From NCBI RefSeq assembly GCF_008757455.1, contig NZ_VCMV01000019.1, forward strand, positions 1 to 32,820: 32,820 nucleotides of DNA. Direction: 5' to 3'. The stretch is from Microvirga brassicacearum. Its GTDB lineage: Bacteria > Pseudomonadota > Alphaproteobacteria > Rhizobiales > Beijerinckiaceae. Made by a program: the position numbers and the translations under genes. Shown here piece after piece: positions 1 to 8,065 of this stretch (position 1 is its first letter; each line of letters begins with the position of its first letter). A model generated the notes under the pieces. It saw only the letters and a list, made by a program, of their open reading frames with translations. It had not been told where the DNA came from and did no database searches.

Positions 1-5
1 CGCAT

Positions 6-54
6 CCCCTCACCCGGACCTGCGGTCCGACCTCTCCCTCGAGGGAGAGGTGAG
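6..54. repeat. Palindromic intergenic element downstream of thrS
   Basis: A perfect 20-bp palindrome lies at 31-50 (CCTCTCCC-TCGA-GGGAGAGG). A second hairpin lies at 15-29 (CGGACC-TGC-GGTCCG), and outer CTCACC/GGTGAG arms enclose both, so the whole can fold into a branched structure. I recall elements of this CCTCTCCC/GGGAGAGG type as frequent between genes in Hyphomicrobiales genomes. It follows the thrS stop by 13 bases and may act in termination or mRNA 3'-end protection, but there is no T-run on the thrS-sense strand. Confidence 0.6.
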
Positions 55-67
55 CACACCAGCGGCC

Positions 68-2080
68 TTACCCCACCGTGCGCGCCACCACGTGGTGACC
101 GTCGAGGGTCGCGTGGCCTTCCGGCTCGGAGACCGCGGCCGCCACGCGCTTGAGATCCGGCGTCACCGCCTCCGCGGCCAAGGTCCTCAGCGCCTCTTCA
201 AGACTCATCGAGGTCTGATCGGGGCTGCCGAGGCGGCGGATCGAGACCGTCCGTTCGGCTGCCTCTTTCTTGCCGACGACGAGCAGCACCGGCACCTTGG
301 CGAGCGAGTGTTCGCGCACCTTGTAGGTGATCTTCTCGTTGCGCAGATCCGCGTTGACGCGCAGGCCCGCCTTGTCGGCAGCTTTCACCACCTCGTTGGC
401 ATAGGCATCGCCATCCGCCGTGATGGTTGCCACCACCACCTGCACGGGCGCGATCCAGAGCGGGAAATGCCCGGCGAAATGCTCGATCAGGATGCCGGCA
501 AAGCGTTCCATGGAGCCGCAGATGGCGCGGTGGACCATGACGGGCGTCTTCTTCTGGCCGTCGTGATCGACATAGAACGCGCCGAAGCGCTCCGGCAGGT
601 TGAAATCGACCTGGGTCGTTCCGCATTGCCAGTCGCGTCCGATCGCGTCGCGCAGCACGTACTCGAATTTCGGCCCGTAGAACGCACCTTCGCCCGGATT
701 GATGCTGGTCTTGATGCGCCCGCCCGATTGATCCGCGATCTGCTTCAGGACGCGATTCATCACCTCCTCGGCGTGATCCCACATCTCATCCGTGCCGACG
801 CGTTTGTCAGGCCGCGTCGAGAGTTTCACCACGATGTTGTCGAAGCCGAAATCCGCGTAGGTCGAGAGGATCAGGTCGTTGATCTTCAGGCACTCGTCCG
901 CGAGTTGCTCCTCCGTGCAGAACACATGCGCGTCGTCCTGCGTGAATGCGCGCACGCGCATCAGGCCATGCAAGGCTCCAGACGGCTCATAGCGCGAAAC
1001 CGCGCCGAACTCCGCCATCCGCAAGGGCAGATCGCGATAGGATTTGAGCCCGTGCTTGAAGATCTGCACGTGGCCGGGGCAGTTCATCGGCTTGATGGCG
1101 AAAACGCGATCATCCTCGGTCTGCGTCACGAACATGTTCTCGCGATACCAGCCCCAATGCCCTGAGGTTTCCCACAACGCCTTGTCGAGAATCTGCGGCG
1201 CGTTGACCTCCTGGTAATCGCCCTTCAGGCGCCGGCGCATATAGGAGATCAGCTCCTGGAACAGCGTCCAGCCCTTCGGATGCCAGAACACGACGCCCGG
1301 CCCCTCCTCCTGGAAATGGAACAGGTCCATCTCGCGGCCCAGGCGGCGGTGATCGCGCTTCTCGGCTTCCTCGAGCTGCAGCAGGTAGGCGTCGAGATCT
1401 TCCTGCGAGGCCCAGGCGGTGCCGTAGATGCGGGTCAGCATCGGATTGTTGCTGTCGCCGCGCCAATAGGCGCCGGCCACCTTCATCAGCTTGAAGGCGT
1501 TGCCGATCTTGCCGGTCGACGTCATGTGTGGACCGCGGCAGAGATCGAACCATTCGCCCTGCGCGTAGATGTTCAGCTTCTGCCCTTCCGGGATCGCGTC
1601 GATGAGCTGGAGTTTGTAATTCTCGCCCTTGTCGGCGAAAACCTGTTTGGCCTTCTCGCGCGTCCAGACCTCCTTGGTGAAAGGCCTGTCCTTGGCGATG
1701 ATCTCGCGCATCTTCGCCTCGATGGCCGCGAAGTCGTCGGGCGTGAAAGGCTCGTTGCGGGCGAAATCGTAATAGAAGCCGTTCTCGATGACCGGACCGA
1801 TGGTGACCTGCGTGCCGGGAAAGAGCGCCTGCACGGCCTCGGCCAGCACGTGCGCGGCATCGTGCCGGATCAGCTCCAGCGCGCGCGGATCGTCGCGGGT
1901 GAGAAACTCGATTTTCGCATCTTTGGCGATCGGATCGGCGAGATCGGTGACCGTGCCGTCGAGCGCCATGGCGACCGTGCGCTTGGCGAGCGACTTGGCG
2001 ATGCCTTCGGCGATCTCGCGACCGGTGATGCCGGCAGCGTATTGGCGCGCGGCGCCATCGGGAAATGTCAGGGTAATCAT
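68..2080 (-). CDS. thrS: Threonine--tRNA ligase
   Basis: The product is a cytoplasmic class II synthetase that charges tRNA-Thr and edits mischarged Ser-tRNA-Thr. The 670-residue protein has an N-terminal TGS domain (about 1-62). The editing (SAD) domain carries the zinc-type HxxxH at His73/His77 and CxxxH at Cys181/His185. The catalytic core contains PMNCPGHV (Cys334), His385 in the TQDDAHVF segment and His517 in MVHRAICGS, which match the three zinc ligands known for the family. A C-terminal anticodon-binding domain follows (about 545-640). The last ~30 residues extend past the E. coli length (642 aa) and look low in conservation. The ATG at 2080 is preceded by AAGGAGAA. It lies 80 bases after yidD on the same strand and may be transcribed with it. 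Confidence 0.98.
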   Translation of the reverse strand: MITLTFPDGAARQYAAGITGREIAEGIAKSLAKRTVAMALDGTVTDLADPIAKDAKIEFLTRDDPRALELIRHDAAHVLAEAVQALFPGTQVTIGPVIENGFYYDFARNEPFTPDDFAAIEAKMREIIAKDRPFTKEVWTREKAKQVFADKGENYKLQLIDAIPEGQKLNIYAQGEWFDLCRGPHMTSTGKIGNAFKLMKVAGAYWRGDSNNPMLTRIYGTAWASQEDLDAYLLQLEEAEKRDHRRLGREMDLFHFQEEGPGVVFWHPKGWTLFQELISYMRRRLKGDYQEVNAPQILDKALWETSGHWGWYRENMFVTQTEDDRVFAIKPMNCPGHVQIFKHGLKSYRDLPLRMAEFGAVSRYEPSGALHGLMRVRAFTQDDAHVFCTEEQLADECLKINDLILSTYADFGFDNIVVKLSTRPDKRVGTDEMWDHAEEVMNRVLKQIADQSGGRIKTSINPGEGAFYGPKFEYVLRDAIGRDWQCGTTQVDFNLPERFGAFYVDHDGQKKTPVMVHRAICGSMERFAGILIEHFAGHFPLWIAPVQVVVATITADGDAYANEVVKAADKAGLRVNADLRNEKITYKVREHSLAKVPVLLVVGKKEAAERTVSIRRLGSPDQTSMSLEEALRTLAAEAVTPDLKRVAAAVSEPEGHATLDGHHVVARTVG

Positions 2081-2160
2081 TGCAACACGTTCTCCTTGCT
2101 CACTCCTGCCAACAAAGCAGGTAAGCGGGGCCGACGGGATTGAGGATCAATGCGCGAAAA

Positions 2161-2490
2161 TCAGCCGCCGTCAGGTTCGACTGCTTCGCAGGTGATCGCG
2201 GGGGCATTGACGCCACGCCAGCGACCATAGGCCCACGGCTTATACCAGGCTGCGCTTTCGGGCAATGTTTCAGGCACGAGATCGAGGCCCGACGTGCCGA
2301 AAGGCCCGCAGCGGCAGATCCGCGCCGCGCCGATCCAGCCGCCGGGCCAGAAGCCGTGACGCTGGATCGCCTCGTCGGTGTATTCCGAGCACGACGGAAG
2401 GTGCCGGCACTGGCGCCCGATCAGCCCCGACAGGGTGAGCTGGTAGCCACGGATCGCCGCATGGGCCGCTGTTTGGGCCAGATTGGCCAT
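2161..2490 (-). CDS. yidD: Membrane protein insertion efficiency factor YidD
   Basis: The product is a small inner-membrane-associated protein thought to assist YidC-dependent insertion of membrane proteins. The 109-residue product carries the family pattern: an amphipathic N-terminus (RGYQLTLSGLIG), then CRHLPSCSEY with its paired cysteines (Cys28, Cys34), EAIQRHGFWPG, and an Arg/Cys-rich segment (AARICRCGPF) ending in LDLVP. The ATG at 2490 overlaps the stop of the upstream IscU-like gene by one base (TAATG), so translation is probably coupled. yidD usually sits beside rpmH and rnpA; here it is with iscU and thrS, an arrangement I recall in Rhizobiales. Confidence 0.95.
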   Translation of the reverse strand: MANLAQTAAHAAIRGYQLTLSGLIGRQCRHLPSCSEYTDEAIQRHGFWPGGWIGAARICRCGPFGTSGLDLVPETLPESAAWYKPWAYGRWRGVNAPAITCEAVEPDGG

Positions 2491-2927
2491 TAGCCGGCCC
2501 GTCCGGCCGCGATCTGATCGAGCGCGTCCACGACCGCGTCGAAAGTCAAGAGGATCGACGCGTGCCGGGCCTTGTAGTCGCGAAGCGGCTCCAGCACGTC
2601 GAGATCGGCCCATTTTCCAGCCGGGGGCTTGCCGTCGGCCTTGAGGATTTGCCGCGCGGTCTCGCGGATGGCGCGCAACTCGTCGGCGGTCGAATCGACC
2701 ACATGGCGCCCCATGATGGCCGACGAGGCCTGGCCCAGTGCGCAGGCCTTCACCTCGTGGGCAAAGGCCGTCACCCGCTCGCCCTCGACCCGGATATCGA
2801 CGGTCACGGTCGAGCCGCAGAGTTTGGAATGAGCGGTCGCGCTCGCATCGGCGTCCGCCAATCGTCCGAGCAGCGGGATGTCGGCGGCAAGTTCGAGAAT
2901 GCGGCGGTTGTAGATGTCGTTCAGCAT
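2490..2927 (-). CDS. IscU/NifU-like iron-sulfur scaffold protein
   Basis: This 145-residue protein belongs to the SufU/IscU scaffold fold, which assembles Fe-S clusters before transfer to apoproteins. Two of the three usual cluster cysteines are present: Cys37 in SKLCGST and Cys62 in KACALGQASS. At the expected third position, in KARHASILLTF, the residue after His122 is Ala123 instead of Cys. Homologues I recall from Rhizobiales show the same RHAS sequence, so this appears to be a subfamily trait, not damage. The start at 2927 fits the family N-terminus (MLNDIYN). The gene is translationally coupled to yidD and divergent from hisI. Whether it holds a stable cluster with two cysteines is unknown. 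Confidence 0.88.
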   Translation of the reverse strand: MLNDIYNRRILELAADIPLLGRLADADASATAHSKLCGSTVTVDIRVEGERVTAFAHEVKACALGQASSAIMGRHVVDSTADELRAIRETARQILKADGKPPAGKWADLDVLEPLRDYKARHASILLTFDAVVDALDQIAAGRAG

Positions 2928-3063
2928 GGACCGGGTCGGGCAAAGGGCTTGATCGCCCTCATATAAGCACGATGGCGCCGGCGCGCGACCTGCCTTGACG
3001 CCACGGTTGCGGCGGGTGTTCAAGCTTTCAGACGTTTCTGTTTCCCGTCTCCACGAGGTCCCC

Positions 3064-3474
3064 ATGTGCGCGTCCCACCTGTTCCCCGCCCCCGGCGCCA
3101 AGGCTGCTCTCGAAGAAGGCACCCTCTTGACGCCCCGTTTCGGCACCGACGGCCTCATCACCTGCGTGACGACGGATGCAGAAACCGGCGAATTGCTGAT
3201 GGTGGCCCACATGGACGCCGCGGCCTTCGCCAAAACCATCGAAACCGGCGAAGCCTGGTACTGGTCCCGCTCCCGCGGAGAACTCTGGCACAAGGGTGCG
3301 ACCAGCGGACAGATCCAGACCGTCGCCGAGATGCGGGTCGATTGCGACCAGGACGCGGTCTGGCTCAAGGTCCGCGTCGCAGGCGACGGCGGCTGCTGCC
3401 ACACGGGCCGGCGCTCGTGCTTCTACCGGAGGGTTGACATCTCCGACGGCCGCCCGACCCTCGCCCTGACATGA
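3064..3474 (+). CDS. hisI: Phosphoribosyl-AMP cyclohydrolase
   Basis: The enzyme opens the purine ring of phosphoribosyl-AMP, the third step of histidine synthesis, in the cytoplasm. The 136-residue product is the stand-alone HisI form without a fused HisE pyrophosphatase. Visible motifs are VAHMDAAAF (48-55), ATSGQIQTV (79-87), the metal-binding DCDQD (Asp93, Asp95, Asp97, with Cys94) and the zinc cysteines in [14 protein letters not shown] (Cys111/112 and Cys119). An upstream TTG or GTG could extend the frame to 2995, but ATG 3064 gives the normal family length and has AGGTCCCC just before it. The gene is divergent from iscU-yidD-thrS. Confidence 0.96.
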   Translation: MCASHLFPAPGAKAALEEGTLLTPRFGTDGLITCVTTDAETGELLMVAHMDAAAFAKTIETGEAWYWSRSRGELWHKGATSGQIQTVAEMRVDCDQDAVWLKVRVAGDGGCCHTGRRSCFYRRVDISDGRPTLALT

Positions 3475-3606
3475 CTCACACCTCGTCATTCACCCCATCT
3501 TCATGAGCCGTTCGCATGATGGCCGAAATCGTGGAGTTCAGCCATGTTTTGGGATGGGATCGTCCGGCGGCATGCCGGATCCGGAGATGGCGGAGAGCCG
3601 ATTACC

Positions 3607-4548
3607 ATGAATGAAATCCCCGAACGTGAACCGCGCTCCAGACTGAAAATCGGCCTGGCGCTCGGCGGAGGCGCCGCCCGTGGCTGGTCGCATATCGGCG
3701 TCATGCGCGCCCTCGACGAGGCGGGAATCGTGCCAGACGTGATCGCGGGATGCTCCATCGGGGCAGTCGTCGGCGGCTGCTATGCGGCGGGCAAGCTCGA
3801 TGAGCTCGAGGCCTTCGCCAACTCGCTGACCAAGCGCCGCGTGATGGGATTGCTCGATTTCCACATCGGCTCGGGCCTGATCTCAGGCGGACGGTTGCAG
3901 CGCCTGCTCGAACACGACTTGAAAGACCAGCGGGTCGAGACGCTGCCGATCAAATTCTGCGCCATCTCGACCGAACTGGTGACGGGGCATGAGATCTGGT
4001 TGACCCGGGGGTCGCTCGTCAGGGCCATACGGGCATCCTATGCGCTCCCCGGCGTGTTCGATCCGGTGCTGGTCGATGGGCGCTGGCTGATGGACGGCGC
4101 GCTCGTGAACCCGATCCCGATCACCGCCGCCCGCGCCATGGAGGCGGATCTGGTGATCTGCGTCAATCTCAACGGCGAAATCCGCGTCCGGGGCACCGTG
4201 ATCCAGAATTACGAGAGCCGCGCCAGCACCGACGAGATGGAGATCGAAGAAGCGCTCTCCGAACCACGCCGCTGGGGCATTTTCCCCGCCGCGCGGCCGG
4301 CACGGCGGCAGCCCGACGCACCGGGCATGGCCGCCGTCATGGTCGATGCGTTCAACATCATGCAGGACCGCATCGCCCGCTCGCGGCTGGCCGGCGATCC
4401 GCCTGACGTCATGATCTCGCCGAAGCTCGGCAAGATGGGCCTGTTCGAGTTCCACCGGGCCGAGGAAACGATCGCCCTGGGACGCCACGCAACCGAACGC
4501 GCCCTGCCCGACATCCTCGATCTCATCCGGGATTCACAGTTCGTCTAA
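3607..4548 (+). CDS. Patatin-like phospholipase family protein (RssA-like)
   Basis: The product is a predicted serine hydrolase of the patatin family, with phospholipase or acyl hydrolase activity. The 313-residue protein has the glycine-rich oxyanion segment LGGGAARGWSHIGV (19-32), the nucleophile elbow GCSIG (Ser50) and the catalytic Asp in DGA (Asp163), forming the Ser-Asp dyad. No signal peptide is seen, so it is probably cytosolic or peripheral at the inner membrane. I chose ATG 3607, which follows GGAGAG by 9 bases and leaves 14 residues before the conserved block. An in-frame ATG at 3544 also has a GGAG and would add 21 residues. The gene is followed by two copies of a palindromic repeat. 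Confidence 0.9.
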   Translation: MNEIPEREPRSRLKIGLALGGGAARGWSHIGVMRALDEAGIVPDVIAGCSIGAVVGGCYAAGKLDELEAFANSLTKRRVMGLLDFHIGSGLISGGRLQRLLEHDLKDQRVETLPIKFCAISTELVTGHEIWLTRGSLVRAIRASYALPGVFDPVLVDGRWLMDGALVNPIPITAARAMEADLVICVNLNGEIRVRGTVIQNYESRASTDEMEIEEALSEPRRWGIFPAARPARRQPDAPGMAAVMVDAFNIMQDRIARSRLAGDPPDVMISPKLGKMGLFEFHRAEETIALGRHATERALPDILDLIRDSQFV

Positions 4549-4564
4549 CGACAGCGCCCCCACA

Positions 4565-4671
4565 GCCTCATGCTGAGGAAGGCCGAAAGGTCTGTCTCGG
4601 AGAACGAGGCGGTTCCAGGGACCACTGGAGCATCCTTCGAGACGCCGCTATGCGGCTCCTCAGGATGAGGC
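4565..4671. repeat. ~107-bp palindromic repeat, copy 1
   Basis: The outer arms GCCTCATGCTGAGGA and TCCTCAGGATGAGGC are near-perfect inverted repeats, and inside them lie CATCCTTCGAGACGCCGC and short sub-hairpins. Copy 2 starts 28 bases later and a third copy lies at 24216-24320. I recall this class as dispersed in intergenic DNA of many Hyphomicrobiales. It is the first element in the gap between two convergent genes, so it may terminate transcripts from either side. Confidence 0.8.
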
Positions 4672-4699
4672 GGAGACACACGGAAGCAGCACCCCGCAA

Positions 4700-4806
4700 G
4701 CCTCATCCTGAGGAAGCGCGATAGCGCTGTCTCGAAGGACGAGGCGGTTCCAGAGACCACTGGGAGCATCCTTCGAGACGCCGCTGCGCGGCCCTCAGGA
4801 TGAGGC
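4700..4806. repeat. ~107-bp palindromic repeat, copy 2
   Basis: This is the second tandem copy, in the same orientation and of the same length as the one at 4565-4671. Its arms are GCCTCATCCTGAGGA and CCTCAGGATGAGGC, and it shares the internal GAGGCGGTTCCAG and CATCCTTCGAGACGCCGC blocks. The arms are better matched here than in copy 1 (CATCCTG against CATGCTG). The 289-base gap between the patatin and CBS genes contains little besides these two copies. Confidence 0.8.
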
Positions 4807-4837
4807 GGAGGTTCCTTGTCCGGAGCAGCCTCCCAGG

Positions 4838-5269
4838 TCAAGCGGTCGCGATGTAGTCGCGGATGGCCTGCGCCTCGGCTTCGATTTCCGCCAGCCGGTG
4901 CTTCACCACGTCGCCGATCGAGATGATGCCGATCAGTTGTCCGCCCTCGACCACCGGGACGTGGCGGAACTTGCCGTTGGTCATGGCCTCCATGACGTCG
5001 TTGATGGAGGTGGCGCTCGTGCAGGTGACGACCTTGGCGGTCATGAAGCGTGACAGGGGCTGATCGAGGGCGTCCGCCCCGTGGGCCGATATCGCCCGCA
5101 CAATGTCCCGTTCGGAGATGATGCCCGTGACCGGGTGCTCGCCGTCCCTGACCAGCACCGCGCCGATCCGGCGGTCGGTCAGCATTCGGGCGGCCTCGCC
5201 AAGCGTCCGGTCGGGAGCGATCGCCACGACCTCATGGCCCTTCAGCGACAGGATGTGATTGACGGACAT
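4838..5269 (-). CDS. CBS-domain protein
   Basis: This 143-residue protein consists of two CBS motifs forming one Bateman module: CBS1 at about 12-60, ending GIISERDIVRAI, and CBS2 at about 80-126, ending GIISIGDVVKH. Such stand-alone modules bind adenine nucleotides or similar ligands and regulate partner proteins; the partner cannot be named from sequence. There is no membrane segment or fused enzyme domain. The ATG at 5269 follows a perfect AAGGAGG with 5-base spacing, which decides the start over a longer frame that runs upstream to 5512 into the rhomboid gene. It lies 88 bases downstream of the rhomboid gene on the same strand. Confidence 0.93.
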   Translation of the reverse strand: MSVNHILSLKGHEVVAIAPDRTLGEAARMLTDRRIGAVLVRDGEHPVTGIISERDIVRAISAHGADALDQPLSRFMTAKVVTCTSATSINDVMEAMTNGKFRHVPVVEGGQLIGIISIGDVVKHRLAEIEAEAQAIRDYIATA

Positions 5270-5357
5270 GCTCGCCTCCTTGGCCGACGCAACGCCGCGA
5301 GGTTGGGAACCTATCCCTGCGTCAGTCTCTCGATGATCGAGCCAATTCGCGGGTTTT

Positions 5358-6176
5358 TCAAGCGGACTTCCGCCCGCGATGGACGGGAAGCGGGTCAAGG
5401 AGCGGGAAAAGCGCCAGGCCGACAAGAAACCCGCCGATATGCGCCTCCCACGCGATGCTGGCATCGGTGGCGCCGAAGGGCTGGACGAACGCGAAGACGT
5501 AGTTTGCCGCAAACCAAACGCCGAGGAAGATCAGGACCTGCCGGTTGCGCACGATCCGCGACAGGCTCTCGCGCTGGCGCTCGTGGGGCTCGCTGACGCG
5601 GCCCTCGGGCAGCCAATGACCCGGCGCGAACATGAACCACGAGGCGGCCGCCATCATGCCGGACACGGCCGCGGAGGCCCCGATCATCGGCAGGATCTGC
5701 AGCGGGTTGACGTAGGCGTAGAGCAGCGCGCCGCCCACGGCCGACGCCCCTGCGAGGATAAGTAACCGCGGGCCGCCGCAGCGGCGCGCGATCGGGGTGC
5801 CGAAGGCAGCGAGCCAGATCGAGTTGATGAGCACATGCGCCCACGACCCGTGCAGGAACGCGTAGGTGATCGCCGTCCACGGCCTCCCCTCGCCGTCGGC
5901 AAGCACGTATTGCGCCAGCGCCTGAAGCGGCGCCAACGCCTCCTCTGGGGCGATGGCCCTCAGGGCGCGCAGCACCTCGTCTAGCGAGGCCCCGCCATAC
6001 GCGGCCGACCAGCGGGCGGGGATGACCGCCCACTCGAGGATCAACTCGAAATCCGCCGCATCCGACTGGAGCATGCGCAGGGCATGGATGGCGACCAGCA
6101 CAGCCACCGACAGGGCGATGACGGGCGGGAGGTTGAAAATGGGTTCGCGGCGGGTCCGGGTCGGTTCAGGGGGCAT
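5358..6176 (-). CDS. Rhomboid family intramembrane serine protease
   Basis: The product is a predicted polytopic inner-membrane protease of 272 residues. Family features in order are a first membrane segment (about 16-36), the HGSWAHVLINS motif (His109, His114, Asn118), the nucleophile motif GASAAVSG (Ser168) and the catalytic His in AHIGGFLVG (His246) in the last membrane segment. The residue after the nucleophile is Ala where GlpG has Gly. A hydrophilic loop at about 190-210 lies between membrane segments. The start is uncertain: ATG 6176 puts the first helix 15 residues in but has no clear ribosome site, and ATG 6242 would add 22 residues. Substrates are unknown. Confidence 0.9.
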   Translation of the reverse strand: MPPEPTRTRREPIFNLPPVIALSVAVLVAIHALRMLQSDAADFELILEWAVIPARWSAAYGGASLDEVLRALRAIAPEEALAPLQALAQYVLADGEGRPWTAITYAFLHGSWAHVLINSIWLAAFGTPIARRCGGPRLLILAGASAVGGALLYAYVNPLQILPMIGASAAVSGMMAAASWFMFAPGHWLPEGRVSEPHERQRESLSRIVRNRQVLIFLGVWFAANYVFAFVQPFGATDASIAWEAHIGGFLVGLALFPLLDPLPVHRGRKSA

Positions 6177-6495
6177 ATATGTGCTTTTTGGTAAGAACGC
6201 CGTGGACTCGAGGGCCGGCAAACCAGCGAGCTTACGGGTCATCGGCGGGCGCTGACTAAGCGTTATTCCCGGATGAGGCGAATCGAAAGGATAATTGTTC
6301 CGCGTGCCATCGTATGTAAGGCTCGCAGCAGTCGCCGGCAAAGCCACGCCCGCAACGGCATCCCTGTCAATTTTTGATTAACCTTAATGGAACCACCCGG
6401 CCCCGCGACGCGTTAACCCACCCTTTACTTTCCGCTTGAGCCCTTAAACCAGCCGTGTCAGTTTGGTTAAAAGAACGTTAACCAAGCGGTGGGGC
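6177..6495. other. Intergenic region between rhomboid and BTLCP genes
   Basis: This is a 319-base divergent gap (less if the rhomboid gene starts at 6242). Its right half is richer in A+T than its surroundings and holds several TTAA motifs: TTAACCTTAA at 6378-6387, GTTAACC at 6412-6418, TTAAACC at 6444-6450 and the full CtrA-type site at 6467-6483. I see no RNA gene or convincing small ORF here. Confidence 0.5.
6467..6483 (+). promoter_or_regulatory. Consensus CtrA-type binding site
   Basis: The sequence TTAA (6467-6470), seven bases, then TTAACC (6478-6483) matches the established CtrA box TTAA-N7-TTAAC exactly. It ends 12 bases before the ATG at 6496. That is close enough to overlap the ribosome site, which would suggest repression, unless the start lies elsewhere. 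Further TTAACC half-sites lie at 6378 and 6413. Binding is inferred only. Confidence 0.45.
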
Positions 6496-7191
6496 ATGCG
6501 GCACCAAAATTTCAAAGGGGTCACTCTACGTGACCGAAGTGCCAAGTCGGGCCTGAAAGCCGTCTTTGCCGCGCTAGCGCTTCTTACCGTCACCCTGGCC
6601 GCTCCCACCGATGCCGCCCAGGCACAGAATGTGGCCGCCCTCCCCACGATGGGCCATCCCATCGGCGATATCGGCGCCGCCAAGCCGATCCAGGGCTGGG
6701 TCAAGTTCTGCGAGAACTTCCCCGGCGAATGCGCCGTCAACGTGGCGGAGCCCTCTGTCGTCAACATCACGCCGCAGATCTGGAAGACCATCGTGTCGGT
6801 CAACCAGCGGGTGAACGCGACCGTCAAGCCGATCACCGATGCCGACCATTGGGGCGTCGTCGACCATTGGGGCTTCCCCAATGACGGCCAGGGCGATTGC
6901 GAGGATTTCCAGTTGCTGAAGCGCCGGATGCTCGTGGATGGCGGTCTGCCGCGCCGCGCCATGCGGATGACGGTGGTGATCGACGAGTTGGGCGAAGGCC
7001 ATGCGGTGCTGATGCTGCGCACCAACCAAGGCGACTACGTGCTGGACAACAAGACCTCGTCGATCCTCCCCTGGGAGAAGACCGGCTACGTGTTCATCAA
7101 GCGCGAGAGCCAAAGCGCCGAGACCTGGGTCTCCCTCGGCGGCATCACCTCGCCGACCATCGGTTCGCCCACCACCACCGCCAACAGGTAG
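6496..7191 (+). CDS. Secreted transglutaminase-like cysteine proteinase (BTLCP family)
   Basis: This 231-residue protein has a long signal peptide (charged N-region to about residue 20, hydrophobic core 21-36, cleavage near AQAQ at 41-44). A transglutaminase-like fold of the BTLCP family (PF06035) follows. The triad is visible: Cys135 in GDCEDFQLLK, His169 in GEGHAVLML and Asp184 in YVLDNK. The family includes the periplasmic protease LapG, but this protein stands alone without a LapD or adhesin neighbour, so a LapG role cannot be claimed. ATG 6496 follows GGTGGGG. A TTG at 6463 would add 11 residues but sits on the CtrA-type site. The family is common in Rhizobiales. Confidence 0.9.
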   Translation: MRHQNFKGVTLRDRSAKSGLKAVFAALALLTVTLAAPTDAAQAQNVAALPTMGHPIGDIGAAKPIQGWVKFCENFPGECAVNVAEPSVVNITPQIWKTIVSVNQRVNATVKPITDADHWGVVDHWGFPNDGQGDCEDFQLLKRRMLVDGGLPRRAMRMTVVIDELGEGHAVLMLRTNQGDYVLDNKTSSILPWEKTGYVFIKRESQSAETWVSLGGITSPTIGSPTTTANR

Positions 7192-7221
7192 GGCAGCGTC
7201 AACAAGCAAGGGCCGGGCGGA

Positions 7222-7752
7222 TCAGTCGATCCGCTTCAGGCCGTTCGCAAAACGCTTCCAGTTTTCGACGTAGCGCCGCGCCGACTCGCGCAAGGCGTGG
7301 ATCGCGGCCTCGTCGAGCGTCCGAACCACCTTGGCGGGCGCGCCGACAATCAGCGAATTGTCGGGAAATTCCTTGCCCTCCGTCACCAGCGCACCGGCGC
7401 CCACAAGGCAATTGGCGCCGATCCGCGCCCGGTTGAGCACCGTCGCCCCCATGCCGATCAGCGAATTGTCGCCGATCGTGCAGCCGTGCAGGATCGCGCG
7501 ATGGCCAATGGTGCAATCGGCGCCGACCGTGAGAGGAGCGCCGGGATCCGTGTGGAGGACGCAGCCCTCCTGGATGTTGGAGCGCGCGCCGATGGCGATG
7601 AGTTCGTTGTCGCCCCGCAGGGTCGCGCCGAACCAGATCCCCACATCCTCGCCGAGCCGAACGCTGCCGATCACATGCGCGTCGGGCGCAATCCAGTAAT
7701 GCCCGCCGGCGGGCAATTGAGGGACGCGCTCACCGAGGGAATAGAGGGGCAT
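7222..7752 (-). CDS. Gamma-carbonic anhydrase-like hexapeptide protein
   Basis: This 176-residue protein is a left-handed beta-helix of hexapeptide repeats followed by a C-terminal helix, as in the gamma-carbonic anhydrase/YrdA group. The zinc-type histidines are His67 (CVLHTDP), His84 (IGHRAIL) and His89 (LHGC). The Arg-Asp pair in LRGDNE and the SNIQEGC segment are also typical. Carbonic anhydrase activity is often absent in YrdA-like members, so the reaction remains open. The ATG at 7752 is preceded by GAGGGG. It lies 10 bases after DUF3126 and probably shares its transcript. Confidence 0.92.
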   Translation of the reverse strand: MPLYSLGERVPQLPAGGHYWIAPDAHVIGSVRLGEDVGIWFGATLRGDNELIAIGARSNIQEGCVLHTDPGAPLTVGADCTIGHRAILHGCTIGDNSLIGMGATVLNRARIGANCLVGAGALVTEGKEFPDNSLIVGAPAKVVRTLDEAAIHALRESARRYVENWKRFANGLKRID

Positions 7753-7762
7753 CGGGAGCCCC

Positions 7763-7981
7763 TCAGGCCTGCTCTTCGAGATCCGTGTCGAGGATTGCCA
7801 TCGTGAAGTTGAACGAACGATCGCCGTCCTCGTCATCGACGAACAGTACGCCGAGGAATTCCTCGCCGACGTAAACCTCAGCCGAGTCGGTTTTCTTCGG
7901 CCGACCGACGACACGGATCGAGCTGTTCGCGAAAGTCTGGCGCAGGTACCGCTCGACTTTTGCCATCTCCGTTTTGTCCAC
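7763..7981 (-). CDS. DUF3126 family protein
   Basis: This 72-residue cytoplasmic protein matches the DUF3126 family as I recall it: DKTEMAKVERYLRQTF near the start, then RPKKTDSAEVYVGEEFLGVL and DDEDGDRSFNF. No function is established. It starts with GTG at 7981, chosen because AAAGGA lies 6-7 bases upstream and because family members begin at this DKTE. An alternative GTG at 8023 would add 14 residues without conserved sequence. It sits between cysE and the gamma-carbonic anhydrase-like gene, 84 and 10 bases away. The fixed company of cysE suggests a link to cysteine or sulfur metabolism, but that is inference. Confidence 0.88.
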   Translation of the reverse strand: MDKTEMAKVERYLRQTFANSSIRVVGRPKKTDSAEVYVGEEFLGVLFVDDEDGDRSFNFTMAILDTDLEEQA

Positions 7982-8065
7982 GATGAATCCTTTCAAAGAA
8001 TGTAGGGACGCTGCACTTGCCACGCCGCGCGGGAGCGGGCAACCCGCCAGAGCGGCGATTGCAGG

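Noticed and set aside
2105..2121. Short hairpin CCTGC-GCAGG in the thrS leader as a possible T-box or attenuator
   Set aside because: Only 5 bp, no T-run, no T-box consensus; the leader is too short for a known riboswitch.
2995..3063. Upstream extension of hisI from TTG 2995
   Set aside because: No family sequence in the extension and no ribosome site; ATG 3064 gives normal HisI length.
4545..4841. 98-codon open frame on the minus strand
   Set aside because: It lies wholly across the two palindromic repeat copies; its Pro-His-Pro-Glu-Glu peptide is a known by-product of translating such repeats.
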